This document shows, piece by piece, positions 7,821 through 16,658 of a stretch of 42,985 nucleotides of DNA. Source of the stretch: Heterotrichella gracilis (taxonomy: Eukaryota; Sar; Xanthophyceae; Tribonematales; Xanthonemataceae); contig JAULBX010026841.1 of assembly GCA_032358255.1 (NCBI GenBank), forward strand, positions 1 through 42,985, written 5' to 3'. Both the position numbers and the translations under genes were made by a program. The notes beneath the pieces are model-generated. The model worked only from the letters and a program-made list of their open reading frames with translations. It was not told the origin of the DNA and made no database searches. Each line of letters begins with the position of its first letter. Positions within the stretch are counted from its first letter, which is position 1.

Positions 7821-9233
7821 ATGACAAAAAATAATTATAACAAACTAAGGTCAATAAACTTTAAGGAATTAGAAGCCATTGTTGGAACGGAATTTTGCAG
7901 TTCGGACAGTGAACAATTGGAAAAGTATGGACAAGATGAGACAGAGGACTTTGTTTATCATGCAGAGATCGTTTTGAAGCCTCAAACGGTTGAGCAGGTG
8001 AGTGCTATATCGAAGTATTGCCATACGAATATTATTCCATTAACCACCCGTGGAGCAGGGACCGGATTAAGTGGAGGGGCCTTACCAATTAGGGGCGGCG
8101 TGTTGTTGAGTATGGAGAAATTTAATAAGATCCTAAATATTGATGAACGCAATTTGCAAGCAACGGTTGAACCGGGAGTGATCAATTATATTTTTCAGGA
8201 AGAAGTTAAAAAAAGAGGCTTGTTTTATCCTCCTGATCCGGCCAGTTGGGGTAGTTGCAGTCTGGGTGGTAATATTGCCCATAGCAGTGGTGGACCTAAA
8301 GCTGTTAAATACGGCACCACCCGCGACTATGTGTTGAATTTACAAGTGGTTTTACCTAGCGGGGACATTATTTGGACCGGGGCCAATACCCTAAAATATT
8401 CTACCGGTTATAATCTGACGCATTTGATGATTGGCAGCGAAGGTACTTTAGGAATAGTGACCAAGATCGTTTTTAAATTAATTCCATTACCGAAACACGA
8501 TCTGTTAATGCTTGTGCCTTTTAAGAGTGCTGAAGACGCCTGTAAAGCCGTAGGTGAAGTTTTCAGAGCAGGAATTATTCCAAGTGCTATGGAATTTATG
8601 GAACGTGATGCCATTGATTGGAGTATTAAGTACTCAGGGGAGGTTAACTTTGAGATCAAACCCGAATGGCAGGCCTTGTTATTAATAGAAGTGGATGGAA
8701 ATAATATGGACGTATTGATGAGTGATTGCGAGCAAATGAGCGTGATCATGCAAGAAAATAACTGTGATGAGATTTTATTCGCCGATAGCTCTGAACAAAA
8801 AAATGCGCTATGGAAGATCAGACGAAAAGTAGGTGAAGCCGTAAAAAGTAATAGTGTTTATAAAGAAGAGGATACTGTTGTTCCAAGAGCGGAGCTACCG
8901 GCATTACTGAGAGGTGTAAAAGCGATCGGAAAAAAATATGGCTTCACTTCGGTTTGTTATGGCCATGCCGGTGATGGTAATCTTCATGTGAATATTATTA
9001 AAGGTGATCTGAGTGATGAGGTTTGGGAGAAGGATTTGCCGAGTGGAATTACCGAGATCTTTGAATTGTGCAAGGCACTGGGAGGCACTATAAGCGGCGA
9101 ACATGGTATTGGTCTCGTTCAAAAAAATTACTTACCCATTGTTTTTAGTGAACATCATCTCGACTTGATGCGGGGAATTAAAAAGGTATTCGATCCTAAT
9201 TATATTTTAAATCCGGGGAAGATCTTTGATTGA
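7821..9233 (+). CDS. FAD-linked oxidase (glycolate oxidase GlcD / D-lactate dehydrogenase type)
   Basis: This 470-residue flavoprotein has the VAO/PCMH FAD-binding loop TTRGAGTGLSGGALP (residues 75-89), a second FAD segment LGGNIAHSSGGPKAVKYG, and the C-terminal signatures CYGHAGDGNLHVNI and GEHGIG of GlcD-like 2-hydroxyacid dehydrogenases. It would oxidise a D-2-hydroxy acid such as D-lactate or glycolate and pass electrons to the respiratory chain. There are no GlcE/GlcF or Fe-S partners nearby and no fused Fe-S domain, so a stand-alone D-lactate dehydrogenase is most likely. The exact substrate is uncertain. Confidence 0.87.
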   Translation: MTKNNYNKLRSINFKELEAIVGTEFCSSDSEQLEKYGQDETEDFVYHAEIVLKPQTVEQVSAISKYCHTNIIPLTTRGAGTGLSGGALPIRGGVLLSMEKFNKILNIDERNLQATVEPGVINYIFQEEVKKRGLFYPPDPASWGSCSLGGNIAHSSGGPKAVKYGTTRDYVLNLQVVLPSGDIIWTGANTLKYSTGYNLTHLMIGSEGTLGIVTKIVFKLIPLPKHDLLMLVPFKSAEDACKAVGEVFRAGIIPSAMEFMERDAIDWSIKYSGEVNFEIKPEWQALLLIEVDGNNMDVLMSDCEQMSVIMQENNCDEILFADSSEQKNALWKIRRKVGEAVKSNSVYKEEDTVVPRAELPALLRGVKAIGKKYGFTSVCYGHAGDGNLHVNIIKGDLSDEVWEKDLPSGITEIFELCKALGGTISGEHGIGLVQKNYLPIVFSEHHLDLMRGIKKVFDPNYILNPGKIFD

Positions 9234-9240
9234 AGAAAAA

Positions 9241-9504
9241 GTTTCAGGTTTGAGGTTTCTCGTTTCGCGATTTTTGTGTTGCGCGCAAAGTCCCAAAGAA
9301 CGCAAAGTTTCTTGGTTCTCGACTCTTTAATCATGATTCTTCTGTTGCACGCAGAGACGCCAAGTGCGCCAAGTTTCTTGATTCTCGACTCTTTAATCAT
9401 GATTCTTCTGTTGCACGCAGAGACACCAAGTGCGCAAAGTTTCTTGATTCTCGACTCTTGTATTTTGGTTCTCGGCTATTATATCTTGAATCTTTGTTCT
9501 TATT
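9241..9504. repeat. 66-bp tandem repeat, about 3.5 copies
   Basis: Units begin with GTTTC at 9241, 9307, 9373 and 9439, an exact 66-bp period. Copies 2 and 3 are almost identical, copy 1 is diverged and similar mainly in its last 29 bp, and copy 4 decays after about 20 bp. Each unit ends in a GTTGCACGCAGAGACGCCAA-like stretch. Because 66 is a multiple of three, both strands stay open and give spurious ORFs. The array fills the gap between convergent genes. Confidence 0.9.
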
Positions 9505-9515
9505 CGAATCAAATC

Positions 9516-10589
9516 TCAATCCATCACCTTATCCTTCGTATACTTTCTCCATTTTTCCAACACCGCTTGCATGTCATCCGGAATCTCGCTATCGAAAAAT
9601 AATTTTTCTCCGGTAATGGGATGTGTAATGCCAAGTGTCTTGGCGTGTAATGCTTGTCGTGGTAAAAGCGTAAAACAATTTTGAATAAATTGTTTGTATT
9701 TGGCCGAGTTGATTCCTTTTAAAATAACATCTCCTCCATATTCATTATCGTTAAATAAAGGATGACCGATGCTTTTAAAGTGTACTCGGATCTGATGTGT
9801 TCTGCCGGTTTCTAATTTACATTCCACCAAGGTTATGAATCCAAATCGCTCCAGCACTTTATAATGTGTAACTGCATGCTTGCCATGCTCACTGCCTTCC
9901 GGAAATGCGTACATTTTTTTTCTGTCTTTTAAATCACGTCCAACATTGGCAACAATGGTACCCGAATCTTCTTTCAGATCGCCCCAGCAAATAGCCACAT
10001 ATTTGCGATCCATGGTACGGTCGTAAAAATCTTTGGCCAATCGGGTCATCGCTAATTCTGTTTTAGCGATGATAATAATTCCGGACGTATTTTTATCAAT
10101 ACGGTGCACTAAACCCGGACGTTCGAGATACAGATCGTTATTTAATTTTGTTTTAGTGGTTGGCAGATTTTTGAAATGATAGATGAGGGCATTCACCAAA
10201 GTTCCTGTGTAATTGCCATAAGCAGGATGCACCACCATGCCTGGCTTTTTGTTTACCAAAGCAATGTAATCATCTTCAAAGGTAATGTCGAGTGGAATGT
10301 TTTCAGGTAAAATTTCGGTGCTCCGAGGTGGAACAGTTAATACGATCGAAATTTCATCTAAGGGTTTTATCTTGTAATTTGATTTAACTGCTTTCCCATT
10401 CACCAAAACAAAACCGGCATCACAAGCATTTTGAATTTTTGTGCGGGTGGTATTGGCTACGCGAATCATGATAAATTTATCAATTCGCATACTTACCTGG
10501 CCTTTTTCTACCTTTATGTTATGGTGTTCAAATAGGGCTTGTTCATCGTCAGCATTTAGATCTTCCTGTTCTTCTTCAAATTCTATCAT
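9516..10589 (-). CDS. rluD: RluA/RluD-family 23S rRNA pseudouridine synthase
   Basis: The 357-residue enzyme has an N-terminal S4 RNA-binding domain (about residues 33-85, MRIDKFIM...DAGFVLVNGK) and a RluA-type catalytic domain with the signature GLVHRIDKNTSG. Asp165 in HRID is the catalytic nucleophile. It isomerises uridines in 23S rRNA; RluD-like specificity (helix 69) is inferred from the S4 domain and length. It is last in a minus-strand group with PASTA and T9SS genes and starts 9 bp after the T9SS gene stop. Confidence 0.9.
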   Translation of the reverse strand: MIEFEEEQEDLNADDEQALFEHHNIKVEKGQVSMRIDKFIMIRVANTTRTKIQNACDAGFVLVNGKAVKSNYKIKPLDEISIVLTVPPRSTEILPENIPLDITFEDDYIALVNKKPGMVVHPAYGNYTGTLVNALIYHFKNLPTTKTKLNNDLYLERPGLVHRIDKNTSGIIIIAKTELAMTRLAKDFYDRTMDRKYVAICWGDLKEDSGTIVANVGRDLKDRKKMYAFPEGSEHGKHAVTHYKVLERFGFITLVECKLETGRTHQIRVHFKSIGHPLFNDNEYGGDVILKGINSAKYKQFIQNCFTLLPRQALHAKTLGITHPITGEKLFFDSEIPDDMQAVLEKWRKYTKDKVMD

Positions 10590-10598
10590 CCCTTTTTT

Positions 10599-12587
10599 TT
10601 AATGCTGTATAATTATTTTTTGTTGGTATAGGTATTGCCCTTTAATGTTTTGAATGATTAACACGTATACACCTGCACTCCATTGATTGGCGAATACCTC
10701 TTGTTCAGTGCTATCGATGGTTCCTGTTTGAATGATCTGACCAAGTGAATTCATAAAACGGTACGTGTTTTTTTCTGTTGTTTTTGAAACGATCACTAAA
10801 CGATCAGTTGCAGGGTTGGGATAAACAAAAAAGGAATGCTGATGGTCAGGCATCCATTCATTGATGCCAACAGGCGCCGGCACCACATCACCAAATACTG
10901 GCCGCATCATTAATGAACCTTTAAAAGTTGATTGTTCCCAGCCTAAACCTGAGTCGAAATAAAGACTCGTGCGGTGGTCATAGTTTTTATCAAATCCCAC
11001 ACTGATACCTGCAGCGACTTTCTGACGAATGCCAATAAAATAAGTTCCCGCAGCTAATCCTAAAGGCTTGGTTAATTTATATTCCGGAATTTCTTTAAAT
11101 CCGTCATTGTAATAAATAGGTTTTCTGTTTGGAATGGAATCTTTCAGGATCGGATTTGCCTCAGGAAATCCGGAAGCTCCGGCAGGCCATACGTTAATTG
11201 AAAAAAAGTAATTAGAGGTAGGTCCAGAGATCACCGAAACATTTCCAACCGGTGCAAAATAAATTCTCAATGCTCTTAAAGTATCCGGTTTATTCAGCGT
11301 GATCTTTAGTGCCATTTTGCCACCGGCTCCATTCACATAATAGCCTGCTTCAGCACTGCCATCATCAAAGGCATAATAATTTCTAAATGAAATGTTTTGT
11401 GTCACCGTATCATTATCGATAATAAAATCAGTAGATGGCAGACCTCCGGTGTTTAGAAAGACATAGTGTTTGATCTTATAGTCAGTACTATCGCTTGGCA
11501 TAAGCGCAAAGGTGTCTTTCACCACAGGAAACGCATGTGCAGAAATATTACTGTAACCATAGTCGGGTGGACTGAAGGTATTGGGCTTATAGGGATTAAG
11601 ATTATCTAATCCACCATTGTATTCGCTAAACACGGGGTTGTTTGATTTATCATACACACGGTATTTATATCCCATATTGAGCTGTGCAGCGCCATTATTG
11701 CGAATGCGAACAGAAAGTTTAGAAGCCATTTCATTCACCTCGTATTGTTGATGTGGCATAGCAGAATAATTCTTTAAAAAAGAAGTTGGAAGTTCAGCGA
11801 TGGTGATGTCATTTCTAACAGTATCGGCCAATGAATCACCTCGTGCCTGATCCAGAAAAATATAATCTACATGCCAATTATCAAAGTTGCCGGTGATAGA
11901 TGCTCTGTTCCTGAAACGAAATTTAAATCCATCATGAAAATAAGCTGTGTCTTTAACACGAATAAAGGCCCTTTTAAAGACCGTGTCATTCGTATTGGAA
12001 TTGGTATTTCCTTTTGCCGACCAAACGGTTGACTTCCAGACATTAACCAGAGGTTTATAAAAATCCACGATCAAACTGTCACCAACTTCAGGCGAATCAC
12101 CGTTTCCGCGAGCCTGGTAATAAAAGGACAAGGCTACATTAGAGAAAGGATCTAAGGTTTGTGAAGTGGCACTGGTATACAAATTGATGGCCGCAGAGGT
12201 AAGTGTATCTGCAGGATAAGAAAGGGTTAGGTTGGTCAACTCTGGTCCGTAAGGAAAACCGTGTTTATTTAATCCGTCAAAAGTGGCAACACCTATGCTT
12301 GGCGGCGCAATTGGAAATCCACAATTCACATACACCATCGAATCTGTCCATTTTTTTTGATCAGGATATTGGCTGGTGCTGGCATAATAAAAATCCTCAT
12401 TAAAAGGAAGCAAGAGTCCTGTTGCCTGCGTTTTTTGTTGGGAAACGGAGCTATTTGTCTCGAGCTTTTTGCTTTGAAGATCGGGATAAAAATAATTAAT
12501 GTTTGAACGAAGGGGAGCTAAATACTCTTGCGAAAAAAAGGAAGAGCCGTAAAAAACAACTAAAAAGGTTAAGGCGATTCGGCTCAT
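10599..12587 (-). CDS. T9SS type A sorting-domain secreted protein
   Basis: A 662-residue secreted protein. I choose the ATG at 12587, which gives the signal peptide MSRIALTFLVVFYGSSFFSQ and avoids the 23-bp overlap with the PASTA gene that the ATG at 12614 would cause. The C-terminus (from about HSFFVYPNPATDRLVI to YLYQQKIIIQ) is a type A sorting domain with the YPNPA motif and G-x-Y-V-L pattern. The middle is beta-rich with jelly-roll-like segments and no catalytic motif I recognise. It would be exported through the type IX system and attached to the surface or released. It is a single gene inserted between a PASTA gene and rluD. Confidence 0.85.
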   Translation of the reverse strand: MSRIALTFLVVFYGSSFFSQEYLAPLRSNINYFYPDLQSKKLETNSSVSQQKTQATGLLLPFNEDFYYASTSQYPDQKKWTDSMVYVNCGFPIAPPSIGVATFDGLNKHGFPYGPELTNLTLSYPADTLTSAAINLYTSATSQTLDPFSNVALSFYYQARGNGDSPEVGDSLIVDFYKPLVNVWKSTVWSAKGNTNSNTNDTVFKRAFIRVKDTAYFHDGFKFRFRNRASITGNFDNWHVDYIFLDQARGDSLADTVRNDITIAELPTSFLKNYSAMPHQQYEVNEMASKLSVRIRNNGAAQLNMGYKYRVYDKSNNPVFSEYNGGLDNLNPYKPNTFSPPDYGYSNISAHAFPVVKDTFALMPSDSTDYKIKHYVFLNTGGLPSTDFIIDNDTVTQNISFRNYYAFDDGSAEAGYYVNGAGGKMALKITLNKPDTLRALRIYFAPVGNVSVISGPTSNYFFSINVWPAGASGFPEANPILKDSIPNRKPIYYNDGFKEIPEYKLTKPLGLAAGTYFIGIRQKVAAGISVGFDKNYDHRTSLYFDSGLGWEQSTFKGSLMMRPVFGDVVPAPVGINEWMPDHQHSFFVYPNPATDRLVIVSKTTEKNTYRFMNSLGQIIQTGTIDSTEQEVFANQWSAGVYVLIIQNIKGQYLYQQKIIIQH

Positions 12588-12591
12588 GTAT

Positions 12592-13200
12592 TTATTCTTC
12601 AATGATTGGTTCATCTGTTAAAGTAGAATCGTTGTCTTCAGGATGGTAAAATTCATCTTTTTTGCCGATGATCAAATTGACCACACTTCCTTTTTTAACC
12701 GCTGTTCCCGCTGCCACTTCTTTTCCACCCACAAACTGCGCAATCACACAACCATTGCAGTCTGCTTGTTTTTCACTCACCTGACCTATTTTTAAGCCAT
12801 AACTTCGTAAGATCAAACGGGCTTGTCTTTCACTTCTGTCTACCAGTTTTGGCATGGTAATTTGAGGCGCAACCATTCCTGTAACGTAAAGGTATACCGT
12901 TCTATTGTGTTTAACAGCAGTATTTGATTCCGGATCCTGCCGTAATACGGTTCCTGATTTTTCTTTCGGATCGTAAATACTGTCAATGATCTGATAATTG
13001 ACGTATTTGCCTTCAATAAATTCTTCTAGGCCGGAGATGTTTTGACCTTTAAAATCGGGTACAAGCACAAAATTGCCATGATCGGTGTACGAAGAAAGCC
13101 ATCGAAGCGTGATGAACAAGATGATAAAAATGGCAGAAAGAATGATTCCTAATTGAATGAAAAATTGTTTTGTTTTTAAAAAACCGAAAAAAGTCTGCAT
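12592..13200 (-). CDS. Membrane-anchored PASTA-domain protein
   Basis: The 202-residue protein has one N-terminal transmembrane helix (about residues 13-35) followed by two PASTA repeats: VPDFKGQNISGLEEFI...VLRQDPESNTAVKHN (about 43-105) and MPKLVDRSERQARLIL...QFVGGKEVAAGTAVKKG (about 117-180). PASTA domains bind peptidoglycan fragments or beta-lactam-like ligands in the periplasm. There is no kinase or transpeptidase domain. A PASTA gene near rluD is common in Bacteroidota and hints at a cell-wall link. The C-terminal tail is acidic. Confidence 0.88.
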   Translation of the reverse strand: MQTFFGFLKTKQFFIQLGIILSAIFIILFITLRWLSSYTDHGNFVLVPDFKGQNISGLEEFIEGKYVNYQIIDSIYDPKEKSGTVLRQDPESNTAVKHNRTVYLYVTGMVAPQITMPKLVDRSERQARLILRSYGLKIGQVSEKQADCNGCVIAQFVGGKEVAAGTAVKKGSVVNLIIGKKDEFYHPEDNDSTLTDEPIIEE

Positions 13201-13234
13201 AAACCTGAGCTTGCTGATTAATTAAACTAAGGAA

Positions 13235-13660
13235 CTAGGCGTGTTCCGTTTGTGGTTCGTGAATAACGATCTTAAAGAGAACGATTACCATGGCGCCAAT
13301 GACCTGTTCGGTCATTTGCCACACACAGTCTATCATTAAATGCTGCATGCTAAGGTTACGGGTGAGAGAAATATTCACAATGGTGGCCATCATAAAGAGA
13401 GAGAAGCCTGCAATTAAACCACAAATAACGCCCCGGGTGAAAAAATTAGTCACTTTTTTCATTAAATGACTTTCGTATAAAAAATAAATACCGGCGCCAA
13501 AAAGGAGATAGGTAAGTGCCGCAAAAGCCACAAACCAGGCCAATGGAAATTGAATGCGCTTAAAATCGTTTAAGAACAAGCCATGCCACACGTAAAACAG
13601 CGTAAACATTACGATGGCTGAGAAAATCCAGGACAATAAAAACCTTAAGGTAATTTTCAT
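13235..13660 (-). CDS. Four-helix integral membrane protein, unknown
   Basis: The 141-residue product is almost entirely hydrophobic, with four predicted transmembrane helices at about residues 7-28, 41-62, 76-98 and 116-134, and short charged loops. No family motif is recognised. It heads the minus-strand group running to rluD, 34 bp from the PASTA gene. Confidence 0.65.
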   Translation of the reverse strand: MKITLRFLLSWIFSAIVMFTLFYVWHGLFLNDFKRIQFPLAWFVAFAALTYLLFGAGIYFLYESHLMKKVTNFFTRGVICGLIAGFSLFMMATIVNISLTRNLSMQHLMIDCVWQMTEQVIGAMVIVLFKIVIHEPQTEHA

Positions 13661-13674
13661 TTTTATTCTTAGAC

Positions 13675-13682
13675 AAATGTAC
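13675..13682 (-). promoter_or_regulatory. -7 element of the membrane protein/PASTA/rluD transcript
   Basis: The minus strand reads TACATTTG, a perfect -7 box, 14 bp before the ATG at 13660. There is no clear TTG at the usual spacing. Confidence 0.45.
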
Positions 13683-13803
13683 TAAAAAAAAGGAATTTTT
13701 TTTGGGAAAATAACGGAATATCAATCAAATTGTAAACGACTTTTTTGTTCTCAATTGCTTATTTATACGCCTTAAAATAGCCTTTTAAATCACTTAAATG
13801 ATT

Positions 13804-13811
13804 TATATTTG
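13804..13811 (+). promoter_or_regulatory. -7 element of the three-gene envelope operon
   Basis: TATATTTG ends only 6 bp before the ATG at 13818, so transcription would start at or within a few bases of the start codon and the mRNA would be nearly leaderless. The -33 position holds only TTTT at 17-nt spacing. Confidence 0.45.
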
Positions 13812-13817
13812 TAAAAC

Positions 13818-15410
13818 ATGGTATTTTTTAAACGATTTAGTATTCTTCTGGCCCTTTTTCTGTTATTTACCAGTTGTCGAAAACCTTCTGATGCCAATTG
13901 GGATATCGACGCCACCTTGCCAATTGTTAATAGTGTTTTAAATATTAAGGATTATCTGGGTGATACACTTTTTTCTACCGATCAAACCGGACTTCTTCAT
14001 TTTGTTTATAATAATGAAGTGGCTTCACTCAAGCTTGATTCTTTGCTGAACATGCCTGACACCTCCATCTTTACCTCTTTTACGAGTACGGTACCGGTGA
14101 ACATACCTCTGCAACCCGGCCAGGCTTTGGCTTTATTTCCACCCACTGAAATAGAATTCAATATCAGCAATGGCATTGAAATAAAAAACGCCATTATACG
14201 CCAGGGAGTCATGAATGTAAAGTTTAGCAATTTTATAAAAGAACCCATGGATCTGATTTGTGAAATTCCGAGCGCTACAAAAGACGGTAAAAAATTACTC
14301 ATAAAGGAAACCATTCCCACCGGTACTAACACCGTTATTAGAACATATGACCTGAAGGGATATACTTTAAATATGCGGGGATTGGATGGTTTGAAATATA
14401 ATACCATTGTTCAGACCTATACCTTAGGATTAAACCCGGGCGCTAACTCAGTGACCGTGTCATATGGTGACGGAGCGAGAGTAGAGGTGAGTTATTCGGA
14501 GATCGTGCCTGATTATATTGAAGGCTACTTTGGACAACAAACGGTGGACCTTGCCTTAGACACTGCTCGCTTTGGATTTAGTGAAAATTTTCAGGCCGAT
14601 AATTTTTTACTAAGTGATGCCACGATGAATTTTGACATTGTGAATGAATTTGGGGCTGAGTTTTCAGCAAGTCTTTACAATATAAAATCTATTAATTCAG
14701 CTAAATCAACAGTGGTGCCATTGCAAACCGATCAATTAAGCACCATCAACATTAATAGAGCTACTAAATCGGGGACGACTGTTTATCCAACATCTAAAAA
14801 AATATTCTTCAACAAAACGAATAGCAATATCATTGATTTCATTTCTAATCTTCCTGATAAAATCAGTTATGAAGGAACAGTAAAAGTGAATCCTTTAGGA
14901 AATATTTCGGGTCACAACGATTTTGCCTTTTATAATACCGGCATACGCATTGTGGCAGATATTGATATCCCCTTAAGATATACGGCCAGTAATTTTTACC
15001 TCCAAACCACTAACACGGTCGATTTTTCGTCGACGGAACAATTAGATAAGGTCAATTATGGATACTTTGTGATTGCTGCCACCAACGGTTTTCCATTTGA
15101 TATTCGCTTACAAGCCTATATGTATGATGAAACCAACCAAATCATTGATTCTTTGTTTGTGCCCGGATCAAATGTGATAGAACGGGGTAGTCTCAATGCC
15201 GCCAATGAAGTTATTGCCAGTACACAAAAAAATATTTCTGTTCCCATCGATCGCACAAAAATTGAACATCTCAAACTATGTAAAAAGATCAAATTGTCTT
15301 CTCAATTAAAAATGCCGCCAAATCCACCGGAGATAAAATTATTAGAAAAGTATGATCTGAAAGTGAATATCATTGCTGAATTAAATTATAATGTTGGATT
15401 AAATAATTAA
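13818..15410 (+). CDS. Large lipoprotein, first gene of an envelope operon
   Basis: The 530-residue protein has a lipoprotein signal with lipobox FTSC (Cys20) followed by RKPSDANWDIDATLPIVNSV. The rest is beta-rich with several Ile/Thr/Asn-rich strands and no catalytic motif I recognise. The TAA stop shares its last base with the ATG of the next gene (TAATGA), so translation is probably coupled. The role is unknown; the partners suggest an outer-membrane assembly. Confidence 0.72.
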   Translation: MVFFKRFSILLALFLLFTSCRKPSDANWDIDATLPIVNSVLNIKDYLGDTLFSTDQTGLLHFVYNNEVASLKLDSLLNMPDTSIFTSFTSTVPVNIPLQPGQALALFPPTEIEFNISNGIEIKNAIIRQGVMNVKFSNFIKEPMDLICEIPSATKDGKKLLIKETIPTGTNTVIRTYDLKGYTLNMRGLDGLKYNTIVQTYTLGLNPGANSVTVSYGDGARVEVSYSEIVPDYIEGYFGQQTVDLALDTARFGFSENFQADNFLLSDATMNFDIVNEFGAEFSASLYNIKSINSAKSTVVPLQTDQLSTININRATKSGTTVYPTSKKIFFNKTNSNIIDFISNLPDKISYEGTVKVNPLGNISGHNDFAFYNTGIRIVADIDIPLRYTASNFYLQTTNTVDFSSTEQLDKVNYGYFVIAATNGFPFDIRLQAYMYDETNQIIDSLFVPGSNVIERGSLNAANEVIASTQKNISVPIDRTKIEHLKLCKKIKLSSQLKMPPNPPEIKLLEKYDLKVNIIAELNYNVGLNN

Positions 15411-16657
15411 TGAAAGCGAAAGGCCTAAACATATTCACTTTGATTTTGCTCTTTGTTGCGAATGTAAGCGCGCAGTTCAACTCCGATTTTTTAAATTATT
15501 CTCATACCGGTCGTTGTGTAGCGGTAAGCGCTGATTACGAAGCCGGGAGCAATGGCATGAGTAAAGACCTGGTGAATAGATTGGTTTGGGGCGGATATAT
15601 TAGCAATGATGTGAAAGCGCAGTCGGCCAAGCACTTAAAAGCCATGAATAATTTTGGTTTAATGATGAATTACGGCGTGAATGTATTTTTTAAAGGCACA
15701 AGTCAATTCGATTTTTTAATTGGATTTAAAAATCAGGAAGTAGCTAATTCAGCGTATACCAGAGATTTTTACAACCTGGTCTTTTATGGAAATCAATCGT
15801 ATAAAGGGGGGACGGCTAATTTAGGAAACACGAGCGTGAATGCCTTAAAATTTCAGGAAGGAAAATTTGGGGTAATGATGCACAATGTGGATTCGGTAGG
15901 TAAGATCGGTGTTTCTATTTCGGTTTTAAAAGGACAGCAGTTGTTTTATTTTAAAACCAATGAAAACTCTTCGCTGTATACTTCTGCCGATGGAAGTCAG
16001 CTTGTGCTTAATTCAAATTTTAACATGGCCGTGAGCGATACCGCCAACACTGGCATTGGGGCCTTTAATGGCTTGGGGGCAAGTGCAGACATTTTTTTTG
16101 AGACTACCTATAAAAGTAAGTGGAATCAAAAATGCATGTTAACGGTTAATGTCAATAATTTAGGATTTATTCACTGGTGGCAAAACAGTGTGCAATACAG
16201 CAGCGATTCTACGTTTGAGTACAATGGTTACACCGTTCGAAATATTAGTGATCTGAGAGATTCAACTATTAACAGAATAAGCAGAGACAGTTTGTTGGTG
16301 GATGTGACCAATGCCAGAAGTGATAATTTTAATGTGAACATTCCAACCAATTTGGTGATGATCAACAAGGTCTTTTTTTCTGAAAAGTACCGATTATCAG
16401 CCGGTTTCAGACATGTGTTTAATGCCAATTACCGACCATATGTGTATTTTGAACCGGAAATAAAACATAAAAATATATGTTATACTTTGCATGTTGGTTA
16501 TGGCGGATATGTCAAATTAAATGTTGGATTTTCATTGATATGGAATACACCATCATGGTTTGTAAGAGCGGGAAGCAATAGTTTGCAGGCCTTTGTGGCA
16601 CCAAATGCCAGTTTTTCACAAGGATTCTTTTTCAGTGTAGCTAAAAAAATAAAGTAA
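15410..16657 (+). CDS. DUF5723-like outer-membrane protein
   Basis: The 415-residue protein has a cleavable signal peptide (MKAKGLNIFTLILLFVANVSAQ). After it come the motifs NLVFYGNQSYKGGTANLGN and FQEGKFGVMM, seen in the Bacteroidota DUF5723 family of predicted beta-barrels. The strand-rich C-terminus ends in a Phe-rich strand. It overlaps the upstream lipoprotein gene by one base, and only 1 bp separates it from the next gene. Family membership is from pattern recognition; the barrel role is inferred. Confidence 0.65.
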   Translation: MKAKGLNIFTLILLFVANVSAQFNSDFLNYSHTGRCVAVSADYEAGSNGMSKDLVNRLVWGGYISNDVKAQSAKHLKAMNNFGLMMNYGVNVFFKGTSQFDFLIGFKNQEVANSAYTRDFYNLVFYGNQSYKGGTANLGNTSVNALKFQEGKFGVMMHNVDSVGKIGVSISVLKGQQLFYFKTNENSSLYTSADGSQLVLNSNFNMAVSDTANTGIGAFNGLGASADIFFETTYKSKWNQKCMLTVNVNNLGFIHWWQNSVQYSSDSTFEYNGYTVRNISDLRDSTINRISRDSLLVDVTNARSDNFNVNIPTNLVMINKVFFSEKYRLSAGFRHVFNANYRPYVYFEPEIKHKNICYTLHVGYGGYVKLNVGFSLIWNTPSWFVRAGSNSLQAFVAPNASFSQGFFFSVAKKIK

Positions 16658-16658
16658 G

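Noticed and set aside
9241..9504. Possible CRISPR array
   Set aside because: The units are contiguous 66-bp copies with no unique spacers, and no cas gene is in the window.
9276..9602. 108-codon plus-strand ORF across the 66-bp repeats
   Set aside because: The repeat period is a multiple of three, which keeps frames open on both strands; the predicted protein is only the repeat translated, and it runs into rluD.
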